This document shows, piece by piece, positions 33,100 through 43,717 of a DNA stretch of 64,000 nucleotides; within the stretch, counting starts at the first letter, position 1; the number at the start of each line of letters is the position of its first letter. The stretch is taken from positions 99,325,796 through 99,389,795 of the forward strand of contig NC_081412.1 of the NCBI RefSeq assembly GCF_030272615.1, given 5' to 3'. Under the pieces are notes generated by a model, which was not told the DNA's origin, did no database searches, and saw only the letters and a program-made list of their open reading frames with translations. Origin of the DNA: Cryptomeria japonica (lineage: Eukaryota; Streptophyta; Pinopsida; Cupressales; Cupressaceae). A program made the position numbers and the translations under genes.

Positions 33100-34015
33100 C
33101 ACATAATTGTCATCTCTACTTTTTTACATCATGTCAATCACCACACGGGACAATAAAGGCTCTGAAATCATTATGTTTCCTTATCTTGAGCGTCACTTTT
33201 CACCTTTGCTCATTTCTCCGAGATAACTTTTCATCGTTTTTGGCTTTGCTTCTTATCTCAAGCCCCTCTTCTCTATCTATCGCATCCTTTCGAGATAAGA
33301 ATTACTTTGGAAATCACTTTTCTTTTATCCCAGAGCATTGCTTTCATCTTTGTCACTTATACTTACTGAACACTACGCCCTACGTCCCCGGGACAATTCT
33401 CACCTTGTCTTTCTTCGTTATTTTTACCATACTTACTAAACACTACGCCCTGCGTCCCCCGAGATAACTCTCGCCTTGTCTTTCTTTGTTATTTTTACCT
33501 TGAAGCCTCAAATGATGCTCCTCTTAGCCCTCTAGAATAATCTTTCCTTTGTATTTCCTTCACTTCCTTATGCTGGGCCATTTGCTTTTAGTCTTCGCGG
33601 CCTTCTGGGATAAGACTTTCTTTGTTTATTATTCACTTTCCTTATCTCGGATGTATATTTTCTTCCTCCAAGATAACTCTCTACTTAGATTTCCTTTTTA
33701 TCGTTATCTTGGGATCATTTAAAATACTTTGCTACCCAATCCAGGGTATTTTCCTTTGTGCCAATGGCTTTATATTTTTATCTCGGACTCTTCTTTCCCT
33801 TTTCTTTGAACCCCATGGGATAACCCTTTCCTTTGTATTTTCTTATCCCAGAGCACAGTCTTTGACTTTGAAAAGCCACCCAGGGCAAGCAAAGCATTCC
33901 TCGTTCCTTTGTAAAATTATCCCGGACAACCTTTGGATGTCGTTCTTCACTCCCTGGGATAACTTTTCCTTCTCTTCTCCACTATTTTCTTATCCTGGGT
34001 AACATACTAGAGACC
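33100..34015 (+). repeat. Foldback left arm with alternating 36-bp dyad motifs
   Basis: Decamers of the form TTATCYYRRG alternate with their complement YYYRRGATAA. Starts: 33181, 33217, 33253, 33289 and 33325 (exactly 36 bp apart), then 33387, 33458, 33531, 33568, 33604, 33642, 33667, 33704, 33778, 33814, 33843, 33879, 33917, 33953 and 33990, mostly 36-38 or about twice that. Spacers are pyrimidine-rich (CTTTTC, CCTTTG). Open frames here are by-products of the low-complexity sequence. Confidence 0.85.
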
Positions 34016-34405
34016 CTTATGACATGTCATGTTATTGACTCGTTGAGTTATTGGCACATCATGTTGTTGATTTGTCATATTATTGACACATCATGTTATT
34101 GACCTATCATGTTATTGACTCTTCATGTTATTGACTCGTCATGTTATTGACTCGTTGAGTTATTGACATGTCATGTTATTGACCCGTTATGTTATTGACT
34201 CGTCATGTTGTTGACTCATCGAGTTATTGAAATGTCATGTTATTGACTCATTATGTTATTGACTCGCCGAGTTATTGAAACATCATGTTATTGATATGTC
34301 ATGCCATTGACTTGTCATGTTATTGACACCATTTTATATGACTCGTCGTGTTTTTAACACGCTATATTATTGTCACCATTTGTTATTAACTCGTCATGTA
34401 TCATT
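34016..34405. repeat. 16-bp minisatellite, array 2 (foldback loop)
   Basis: About 23 units of the same TTATTGACTCGTCATG repeat as array 1, in the same orientation, lying exactly between the two foldback arms. Confidence 0.88.
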
Positions 34406-35400
34406 ATGATCCCCATGGGATAATCTTTTTCTCTTTGTTTTGCTCTGCTTTCTTATCCTGGGTCCCATTTCTTTAACCCTTCTAGTCCCCCAAGATAAGA
34501 AATGCACTTATTCTTATCTCATTTTTTGCCCCGGAGAATTGAACTTCCTAAGAGTCAAGTCAATGAATAAAAGTTGCCACAAGGAGATTTCAAGTTGGTT
34601 CTGAAAGGCCCCAGAATACAAAGAGATGTGGAATGCTTTCCTTGCCCCAGGCAAATCTTCAAGGTTAAAGACTATGCTTCGGGATAAGAAAATATAAAGG
34701 GAACAGGTTATCTCGAAAGGTTCCAGAGCAAAAGAAAGTGGGGCCTAAGGTAAAAATGTAAAGAGAGAGACAAAAAGAATTTTATCCTGGAGCGGTTAGC
34801 AAAGCATTTCTGGTGGACCCAGGATAATAATATAAAGGAAAACTAAGAAAAAGTTACCCCAGAGGGAGAGAGAATACACAGAGCTAGACTTTGGATTTTA
34901 GTGAGAATATGCATATGGTAATTGGGGCTCCGAGATAAGAGAGTTAGTAAATAAGCAGTGAAATCTTTATTCTGGAGGGTAGTGTAGATCAAAGAAAGAT
35001 GGCTCGAGATAAATAAGTGAAGAGAAATACAAAAGAAGGCTTATCCTGGGGGGCAGAGAAAGGCATCCTGAGAAACTCCAGGATAAAAATAACAAACAAG
35101 GTCGAAGTGAAAAGTTATCCTAGGAGGCACAAGGTGTAGCAGCGACTGGATTTTGGGTTTCAGTGAGAATAAATAAAAGAAAGACAAAGCTCTGCTCTGG
35201 GATAAGAAAATAATGAAACTCAATGTAAATTTTATCCTGGAGAGATGTGAAAGACAGAGAGAAGATCCTCGGGATAAAAAACCAAAGTTGGAGATAGTGA
35301 AATTTTATCCCGAAGCAGTGAGTAAAGCTGCAAAAGATCGCGCAAAATAAGTAAACATGGTGATTTCAAGGCTTCTATGGTGATTGACATGACATTCAGG
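34406..35400 (-). repeat. Foldback right arm, inverted copy of the left arm
   Basis: The same alternating decamers continue (34414, 34453, 34489, 34708, 34782, 34818, 34854, 34929, 34967, 35003, 35041, 35077, 35115, 35196, 35232, 35268, 35305), but spacers are now purine-rich. The complement of 35041-35124 aligns along its length with 33458-33540, including the spacers, and GGTGATTGACATGA (about 35380-35394) mirrors TCATGTCAATCACC near 33129. So this is a true inverted repeat, not only shared motifs. Confidence 0.82.
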
Positions 35401-35779
35401 TAGCGAAATAGGATGGTGGCAACTCAGTAGTCTAGAGGAAGTCAAGGGATGATCATGGTCATTCAATTGATCATCAACGAGGGAAATTTAAACTTTTGAG
35501 CTAACGACCACTTTGCTTTGCATAGAGGAATTAAATGGCGTCGCATTAAAAAAAGAACTATGTTGCATTCGTCTTCGCGAAGCATTCAGGCAATCAGAAA
35601 GAATTCGCAGAGCGAGTAGAGGGCGAATTCAACCAGTTCAAAGGTGTCCAATCATGAGCAGCAAACCAGTAAGTGCAATTCAAGCTTTTTCTCTATGTGT
35701 TTTTAGTTGAAGTACCCATATGAATTGCAAGTGTTTTCAGAGCCCTAGGTTTTATTTTCTGCTCTCTACAAGTTTAGTC
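35401..35779 (+). other. 5' flank of gene X
   Basis: No gene. Contains AAACCAGTAAGTG at ~35665 (splice-donor-like) and a T-rich tract with CAG near 35740, so an upstream non-coding exon is possible but unproven. Confidence 0.35.
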
Positions 35780-37415
35780 ATGGCCTCCCCAATTGAGAAA
35801 GTCACTAGCCCCATTACTGAGAAAGCCTAGGAAGCTAAATCCAGTTCTTGTGACCCAAAAACTACCCTAGTCATTCTTATAAGCATGGTTGCCCTATTAC
35901 AAGAGCTGCAAGATACCCTCGTTGTAGAGTCAAACCCTGAGCCCAACCCTGAAGCAGCTCCTGCCCAAACTGAGGAGGGTGAGGCTACTACTCCCCCAAA
36001 GCAAGCCAAAAGGAAGATGGGTTTGAGGAAGGTGATAATTGAGGTGTCGGAGGGATCAAAGGAGGAAACACCAAAGAAAAAGGATGTGAAGAAGAAGACC
36101 CCTCCCAAAAATAAGGCAGATTCTACCTTTGTTGCAGAGGAAAACCCGGGCCCAATGGCAAGAAAACCAACTCCCAAGAAGAGAAAATCAAATAAAGATG
36201 GTGAGGAAAAGGCTTCCACAGAGGAAGCACCCATAAAACAGACCCCTCCAGTGACTGAGAAGGACGAAGTTGCAAAGAAGCCAACTGAGGTGGCGGAGAA
36301 GGTGGAAGAAACACCAAAGAGAAAGGAGGTGAAGAAGAAGACCCCTCCCAAAAAGAAGGCTGAGTCTACCTCTGTTACAGAAGAAACCCCACAGTCCCAT
36401 GAAGAAACAGTTGCCTCAACTAAGCCTCCCAAAATAGCTACTAAGGTTGAGAGGGACACTATGATAAGATTAGAGGAAGTATCCCAGAAGCAAACTAGAG
36501 CAACCCGAGTCCTATGCCAAGATTTTTTGGAGTTGTTTCCCAGCTCGAGCACATTAGAGTTGACAAAGATAAGATGGGTAGGCAAGGTGGTTGGGTGCAG
36601 AGATTCCATCATAAGGCACAGGGGGTGGGATGTTTTTCATGCCTTATATGGAAATAGAGACCAACCAAGCCCACTCTACAACTCATGGAAGCTAAACATA
36701 GGGAACCTGATGGTCCCAAATGTGTTTGTGGAGCCAATGATGATTAGGGAATTGGCCAAGAAGTTTGACAACCCAAACCTCACTATCAGAAACCTCCAAG
36801 GGCAGGTTATTTTGGACATATCTCAGAAAGCTATCACATAATGTTTTGGGCTGGATGGGACAACCATCAAGGGGATCAACAAGTAGGCCTTGTTGAAAAT
36901 GTATGAAAAGAACAAGGGAAGGATAAGAAGAGAATATATGCCAGTGTTTTTAAGAAGGCTCTCCAAGTTCACCTCGAGCTACATTTTGCCATCTAAGACA
37001 GAGCCATTTGCACTGGACAAATTTAAAATATATTTTATAAGAACATATTATGCCTTGTCCCAGGTCTTGGGAGAGGATTGTGGGCTCACATTGTTGCTGG
37101 TGGATTACATGATGCTAGCAGTATTCATTCAATACCCAACTACCAATGTCCTTTTTGACTTTGCAACTATTCTTGAGACCAATTTATGTGAGAGCCTAGT
37201 TAAAGCAAAAGATGAAAAATTGCACTGAATTTCAAGCACTATTCTTTGGTGTGCCATCTTCTTTTGTATCAGAACAAGTCAGTCTAGCCCCCAAAGCTGA
37301 ATATCAAGATGCTGGATCCACAAACAGGGTTGCCATGGTTGGTTTAAAGATGGACACAAGTGTGGGAAAAGGGCTATCAGTTTGGAGACTATTATTTATT
37401 CTCTGATTATATTGT
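35780..37415 (+). pseudogene. Gene X, 5' part (cut by element C), unrecognised family related to the element B accessory ORF
   Basis: One frame from ATG 35780 (MASPIEKVTSPITEKA) to 37228, with stops at 35828 (TAG), 36839 (TAA), 36884 (TAG) and 37226 (TGA). Residues ~35-210 are Lys/Glu/Pro-rich and basic, with a duplicated block EETPK-K-VKKKTPPK (36063 and 36306), like a chromatin or nucleic-acid-binding tail. From ~36500 a folded domain begins: RWVGKVVGCRDSIIRHRGW, NVFVEPMMIRELAKKFDN, then helical LLLVDYMMLAVFIQY. The FVEPMMIREL block matches FVNPELLQLC of the element B ORF in pattern and relative position. Reading continues in another frame to the element C insertion (GYQFGDYYLFSDYI). Function unknown. 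Confidence 0.6.
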
Positions 37416-39056
37416 TGGTGCAGGAGCACCCAGGTCCTAGTTTTCTTGTTTTTACAAATTTTGGCTTGTACTGACCCTAGAAAATTCAATAGTGAATAAG
37501 GACTCTAGGAGGGTCCAAGAGTGTGTAATTTGTCAATGAAGGCCTAGGTGGAGTTCATTTTACCTAGGTTTGCATTTTTGTGTAAATAGTGTGTTTGAGT
37601 AGATTTTTTTGGCCTTTTTGTTGGTCAAAAGTGTCAAATGTTGGCAAAATCCTTAGAGAGGGTCAAATAGGTCTTAGGAATGTTTGAAATGTAATATGTG
37701 ATGACTGGGAATAGGTCTCTTAGGATGGAAAGATCAAAAATGTAAAAAACACACAAAGTTGCAAAAAGTTGTCATGACAACTTTTGTTGTCATGACAATT
37801 TTTGTCCTGAAATTGGTTCGACGTTGAAGCTAGGGCTTTCTCAACTCCATGGAAGGAATCCACACATGGTAAATCTATATGAACCCTATCTTTCATGTTT
37901 ACCAAGGTTGGTGTACTTGGATTTTGGAAGAAATAATCAAAATACAAGATTTTGGACTGCACTTTTCATTGTTTTTGTCAATTTTTGCATTCTTTGAAGG
38001 TTTAATGGATTGAATCCATGAATCCAATGATGGATTGAGGTTTATTAGTGTTTTTAAGGGTAGGATTTTCATTTTAAATATTTTTGTTTATCATTTACTA
38101 CTGTTTAGGTGATTTGATTGACAAGTAGCCAATTTTGGCTTGTAATCAGCAGTTTTTGCTAAAATGGGTGCCCCATAAAATCCCACCATGTGTTCATTAT
38201 AGAATTTTGGGAAATGGTAGGAAACAAATTTTATAGTTTAAATATGAAAGGAGAAGATCTGAAAGTGTCATTTGATATTTTTAGCATCTTGCCCTAGGCG
38301 AGCCCAGGAGCAACTCGGCTAGAGTTGGTAAGATGAAAAGTTGGCACAAATTGCAAAGGTGAATGTAAATGAAAGTACCAATCTTTTGGGAAGTTGTAAT
38401 AGGATATTATAGGTTTTCTTATGCATGAGGAAGCCTAAAGAGTTCCATTTGAAGGTCCAAATATAAGATTTACTTGCTACTGCCAGTCAAGTGCATAGAA
38501 GCCCTTGAAATTCTCATTTTGCGGTTTGTGTATGCAAAGAAGGGTTGGAAGTTTAAAACAACTGAAATACTTTGGGTTTGAGTGAATCTTTGAAGAAAAT
38601 ACATTTTAGTTTGGGGGTCCTTTGGATCTGTTTAGCCCAAGACCTCAAAAACCGGTTCTAGGAGGCCTACTTGGGGCTCTTTCCCTTGTAGCCTTTTTTA
38701 GACCAATTTTTGAAATCTGTAAGAAACCTTTGGATTGAAAACCACAAATGGACCTTGAAAACATCTAAAAACATGAGAGAAGAACCCTCTACACCTTTTC
38801 AACATCTCAAGACCATTGGAGGGCAGTTTGATGAATTTGAGCCAAGAAGCCATCATTGAGCATATGGGAAACATAACGAAATGGTAGGGTTCCTAGCAAG
38901 GACACTTGAAGAAAACACCTTGGATTGAGTAAAAGAAAGCCATAGAAGGGATTGAGAAGGAATTCTAGGTCTATAAAGCAACTAGGTCTGGTGAGTTGGT
39001 GAAATTGAGCAACATCAACTTAGTGAATTGTTGACCAGGCTAGGTGAACTCTATCA
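37416..39056 (+). repeat. Element C 5' LTR
   Basis: TGGTGCAGGAGCACC ... GAACTCTATCA. Paired with 43718-45343. The start carries a near-palindrome GGTGC-AGGA-GCACC. Contains no gene; minus-strand open frames are chance. Confidence 0.93.
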
Positions 39057-39059
39057 AAT

Positions 39060-39077
39060 TGGTATCAGAGCCTACAA
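39060..39077 (+). promoter_or_regulatory. Element C primer-binding site
   Basis: TGGTATCAGAGCCTACAA; the first 13 bases are the standard initiator tRNA-Met complement, three bases after the LTR end. Confidence 0.92.
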
Positions 39078-39133
39078 GATTTGGGCTAGTAAGGTTGATG
39101 TACTTGTTTTTAGGAGAGTCAGTTGGAGACAAC

Positions 39134-40326
39134 ATGTCTGAATTGGAAAGGAAAGTGGAAGATCAGGAGGAAGAGAACAAGCTCCTAAAGGAAAAATTGG
39201 AAAGATTGGAGAGTAAGCTTGGTGATATTGAGACCAAGGCAGAAGAAGTGTATGTAAAAGTGGAAGGAGTAGAAGGGAAGGGCAAGGAGGTGGCTGAGGT
39301 TGATAAGGTACCCACATCTAATCCTGTTTTGGAGCAAGAACCCTTCATCAAAGCATTGAAGGCCCTGGGTAGGAAGTCACTAGCAAGATGGAAGTGGAAA
39401 TGGTCCTAAAATGGATAGAAGGAATGGAGAACCATTTTGAATGTGAAGGTATAATAGAGGCACAAAAGGTTAAGGTAGCCAAATCTAGGATGAGAGGAAC
39501 TGGTCTCACATGGTGGAAGTTTGTGCAAGATGAGAGGAAAAAAATAGGCAAGGAATCTATCTCCTCTTGGAAGGGAATGCTGGTTAAAATCAAAGAAGCC
39601 TATCTCCTTGAAGACTATGAAGTAAAAATCCATAGGAAGAGACAAAACCTAAGACAAAAAGACTTTGATGTTAGCAGCTATATGGAGGAATTCCAAAAAC
39701 TTAGTCTTAGATGTTAAGTGGTTGAGGAAGAAAGTCTCAAGGTTGCTAGGTATCTCAATGGACTACGGTGGAACATCCAAGAAGAAATCAGTTTGATGAG
39801 TCCAAAAATAGTCCATCAAACCTTTCAACTTTCCCTTAAGGTGGAGGAGAAACTAAAAAGAAGACATGATTCAGGCAGCAATAGGGGCAGGGGTAGAGGA
39901 AAGGATAATAGAGGCCATAGGGGAGGCTTTGGAGGAAGGAGTTTTGAACAAAGAACACATGGAGAGCCTAAACTCACTGAACAAAAAGAGAGTGGCACTA
40001 GTAGAGGGGGATACAATAGAGGAAGGGGATCAAGCAATGGTTCTAGAGGAAGATCCAGTGGCCAAGGTAGAGGTTCCTCATACTTTGCAACAATGAAGTG
40101 TTACCATTGTAACCAACTTGGTCATCCAGCTTATAGGTGTCCAAAGAAGTCACAAGGTGGTGAGAGAAGAGTGAGTTATCTTCAGGAAGAGTATTCAAGT
40201 AGCAAGACATTAGAAGTTTCCTTAGAGTCAGAGGTAGGTGACAACTTCATGATAAGAAGAACCTTGATCAAGGAACTGGTTAGTGAAGAACCAAGCCAAA
40301 GAAAGTCCTTATTTAGGATCAAATGA
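39134..40326 (+). pseudogene. Element C gag
   Basis: ATG 39134 starts MSELERKVEDQEEENKLLKE, a strong N-terminal coiled coil. A frame change lies near 39390, and the capsid part follows (MENHFECEGIIEAQKVKVAK, GTGLTWWKFVQDE). A TAA at 39715-39717 and a TGA at 40324-40326 interrupt it. Downstream is a Gly/Arg-rich region (39866-40080) and a classic zinc knuckle CYHCNQLGHPAYRC at 40099-40140. Gag packages the RNA in particles; this copy is broken. Confidence 0.88.
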
Positions 40327-40332
40327 AAAATA

Positions 40333-40851
40333 ATGGACAAGGTATGCAAAGTAATCATTGATTCGGGATCCACAGACAACATAGTGTCAGAAGAGGCAGT
40401 GAGTAAGCTCAGATTGCAAAGGATTCCTCACAAAAATCCTTATAGAGTCACTTGGTTGAACAAAGGCCAACATGTTCTGGTTAATGAGCAAGCATGGGTG
40501 GATTTTACCATTGGAAGGTATAAGGACAAGGTACTATGTGATGTCCTACCCATGGATGCATGCCATCTTCTATTAGGAAGACCATGGCAATTTGATAGAC
40601 AAGCTATCCATGATGGAGCCAAGAATACATACTCATTCAAGAAAGATGGAGTCACATTCAAGATTCATTCTATCCTTGAGGAAGGTGAAAAAAGGGCAAC
40701 AGGTCCTAATGTCCTTTTGGTGAGTGAAAAGCAGTCCTTGAAGACACTTGAGCAAGGTGAAGGTGGAGGGTTTTCACTAGTGATGAAGCCTAAAGAGGAA
40801 GGCAAGAAAGAGCAGCAAGTTCTACCAAAAGAAGTGCAAGATTTGTTGTAA
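40333..40851 (+). pseudogene. Element C protease
   Basis: Same frame as the capsid part. Aspartic protease with active site IIDSGSTDNIVS (Asp codon at 40360) and the LLLGRPWQFD block. A TAA at 40849-40851 ends the piece before RT. Confidence 0.88.
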
Positions 40852-40968
40852 AAGTTCAAAGGCATTGTAAGTGATGGGAAGCCAGTCGCATTACCTCCTA
40901 AAAGAACCATAAGCCATCAAATAGACTTCATTCCCAAAGCATCCTTCCCTAATAAAGCAGCCTATAAA

Positions 40969-41748
40969 ATGACTCCTCAACAAAACGTTGAAATTGCCAA
41001 GCAAATCCAAGAGCTCTTAGACCAAGGCTTAATTAGGAAGAGTATTAGCCCTTGTGTTGTCCCTACCGTGTTGGCACCAAAAAAAGGTGGTACTTGGAGG
41101 TTGTGTACTGATTCTAGAGCCATAAATAGGATCACCATCAGATATAGGTTCCCTATTCCTAGAATAGAAGACCTAATGGATTGTTTAGGGGAAGTCAAGT
41201 ACTTTACCAAGATTGACCTTAAGAGTGGCTATCATCAAATTAGAACTAAGGGGGGTGATGAATGGAAGACTGCATTTAAGACTACTGAAGGTCTTTATGA
41301 GTGGCTTGTAATGCTATTTAGCTTATCCAATGCTCCAAGAACCTTCATGAGACTCATGAATGAGGTGATGAAGGACTTCATAGGTAAATTTGTGGTAGTA
41401 TATCTTGATGATATTCTCATTTTTAGTAAGGATAGAGCAACACATATTAGTCATTTGCAAGATGTATTACAAAGATTGTATGATGAAAAGCTAACCGTGA
41501 ATTTGGATAAGTGTGAGTTTGTCAAGCAGGAGTTGGTTTATCTTGGGTTTGTGTTGTCTCAAGGAAACCTCAAGATGGACCCAAGCAAGGTGGAAGCCAT
41601 TGTAAATTTGTCTACTCCTAGATCAGCAACAGAGGTGAGAAGATTCCATGGATTAGCCCAGTACTACATGAAGTTTATTAGGCAGTTCAGTGCTATATGT
41701 GCCCCAATGCTAGACACCATTAGAGGTGGTATGAAGGCCAAGTTTTAG
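40969..41748 (+). pseudogene. Element C reverse transcriptase
   Basis: Still the same frame. RT blocks GGTWRLCTDSRAINRITIRY, FTKIDLKSGYHQIR, the degenerate WLVMLFSLSNAP (the usual PFGL changed) and catalytic VVYLDDILIFSK (41398-41430). A TAG at 41746-41748 ends the piece at the RT/RNase H border. Confidence 0.92.
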
Positions 41749-41781
41749 TGGGATGAAGCAACAAACAAAGGTTTTGAAACC

Positions 41782-42200
41782 TTGAAGGAGAAAATAGCTA
41801 CCCAACCGGTATTAGTGTTGCCTAGTTTTGAGAAACTTTTCACTGTGGAGTGTGATGCAAGCAATGTTGCAGTAGGTGTTGTCCTAAGCCATGAAGGAAG
41901 ACCAGTAGCCTTCCATAGTGAGAAGCTAAGTGATGCCAAGAGGAAATACTCCTCTTATGACCTTGAGTTGTATGCTTTAGTGCAAGCACTGAAAAAATGG
42001 AGACACTATCTCTTACCCAAATAATTTGTGGTGTACACTGATAACCAAGCATTGAGTTTTCTGAATTCCCAAGACACACTCAGTCACAAACACATGAAAT
42101 AGGTGGAGTATATGTAGGCCTATACATTCACCATTAAGCACAAGAAAGGGCAGAAAAACCGGGTAGCTGATGCACTAAGTAGGAGACTCTTGACAGTCTA
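41782..42200 (+). pseudogene. Element C RNase H
   Basis: Same frame, from FEKLFTVECDASNVAVGVVL (first Asp present) through SSYDLELYALVQAL to KNRVADALSRR (last Asp present). Stops at 42022-42024 and two TAGs near 42100 and 42115 interrupt it. There is a single RNase H; no additional plant-type domain, unlike elements A and B. Confidence 0.88.
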
Positions 42201-42210
42201 AGAAATCCAG

Positions 42211-43242
42211 TTGAGAAGCATAGGTGTGGATAGTCTTAAAGATTTGTATGCAGAGGATGAAGACTTCTCAAGTGCCTACCAAGTATGCAAGGAGTATCAA
42301 AATCATTTCCATAGTGAATACTCATATTTCACTTTACAAAATGGGCTATTGTTCAAAGGTGGGCAGCTTTGTGTGCCTAAAGGCTCAATGAGAGAAAATC
42401 TTTTACAAGAGAAACACAATGGCAGCCTTAGTGGTCATTTTGGAGTCAATAAGACTCAAGAGTTGGTTCAGAGATTCTTTTATTGGCCAAGGATGATTCA
42501 AGATGTGAAGAGGTGTGTGGAGACTTGCATAGTTTGCCAAAAAACCAAGGGTACTTCAACAAATGCCGGTTTGTATCAACCTCTTCCCATCCCAAGTATA
42601 CCTTGGCAATGCATAAGCATGGACTTTGTGGTAGGTTTGCCAAATACAAAGCAAGGATATGACATCACTTATGTCATTGTGGACAAATTTAGCAAAATGG
42701 CTCACTTTGTGCCCTATAAGACCATTCATGATGCATGCCACATAGCTCAGTTGTTCTTTAAGGAAATAGTAAGGATACATGGTTTACCATTAAGTATAGT
42801 TTCAAATAGGGACTACAAATTTATTAGTCATTTTTGGAAAACATTATGGCAAAAGCTTGGCACAAACCTCTCTTTTGGATCAGCCTACCATCCTCAAATA
42901 GATGGGCAGACCGAGGTGGTGAATAGAAGTTTGGAAAACTTATTGAGGTGCCTTAACAAGGAGTATGGGCAAACATGGGATCAAGTACTTTCTCAATCTG
43001 AATATGCATACAATGACACCTTAAATAGGACTATCGGTAAAATCCCTTTTGAAGTAGTCTATGGTGTGCACCCAAGAGGCATTTTTGAGTTGAGGGATTT
43101 AGGAAGTGCAACAATCAGAAGTGGATATGAAAAGGACTTTTCTCAGTCTATGAAGGAGGTCCATGAATCAATTAGGCAAGCTTTGAAGGAGAACACAAGC
43201 AAAATCAAACAAAAAGTTGATGAAAAGAGGAGAAATCTATAA
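42211..43242 (+). pseudogene. Element C integrase
   Basis: Same frame. Zinc finger with His pair (EKHNGSLSGHFG) and CVETCIVCQ at ~42410-42540. The core has the first Asp in SMDFVVGLP and the Glu in DGQTEVVNRS, but the second catalytic Asp is Asn (codon 42805-42807, in SIVSNRDYKF), a single G-to-A change. A TAA at 43240-43242 cuts it before the C-terminal part. Confidence 0.9.
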
Positions 43243-43697
43243 TTTCAAGTGGGAGATCTTGTAATGGTGCACTTTAACAAAGCAAGGCTACATCAAGGAG
43301 TTTAAACAAGTTGTAGATGAGGAGGATAGGTCCATGTGCCATTCTAGCTAAGTATGGTGAAAATGCATACAAGGTGGATCTACCTAGTGACATTGGTTTG
43401 TCACCAGTTTTTAACATAGTAGAATTGGTTGCATACAAGGGGTCAGTCCAAGGTGTAGAATGCAGTCACTCATAGGTTTCAAATGATGTGCATAACCTTC
43501 AGTTACTAGTCAAGCCTAATCCTAAGGCTGAGAAGGTGATAAGTTCAAGAATTGCCAAGAAGACTAGGCATCAAGCCTATTGGGAGCACCTCATTAAATG
43601 GTAGGGTATGGATGATGTCAAGGCCACATGGGTGATGGATTCAAAGTTCCAAAAGCTTGGAATTGATCCAACACTGATTCCTCAAGAGGTGACATGA
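43243..43697 (+). pseudogene. Element C integrase C-terminus with chromodomain-like end
   Basis: Broken frame. Near 43560-43697 it reads HQAYWEHLIKW, a stop, then GMDDVKATWVMDSKF, the pattern of a degenerate chromodomain (WKG...ATWE). That places the element among chromoviruses (inference). Ends in TGA at 43695-43697. Confidence 0.65.
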
Positions 43698-43708
43698 TCT
43701 CTTTTTGT

Positions 43709-43717
43709 TAGGGAGAA
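43709..43717 (+). promoter_or_regulatory. Element C polypurine tract
   Basis: TAGGGAGAA directly before the 3' LTR start TGGTGCAAGAGCACC; the expected site for plus-strand DNA priming. Confidence 0.8.

Noticed and set aside
33186-35223. Open frames of 60-126 codons in the foldback
   Set aside because: Low-complexity pyrimidine- or purine-rich sequence; residue content follows base composition and no domain is seen.
35827-36612. 261-codon frame on the minus strand over gene X
   Set aside because: Antisense shadow of the Lys/Glu-rich plus-strand frame; Phe/Ser/Val-rich as expected from the complement.
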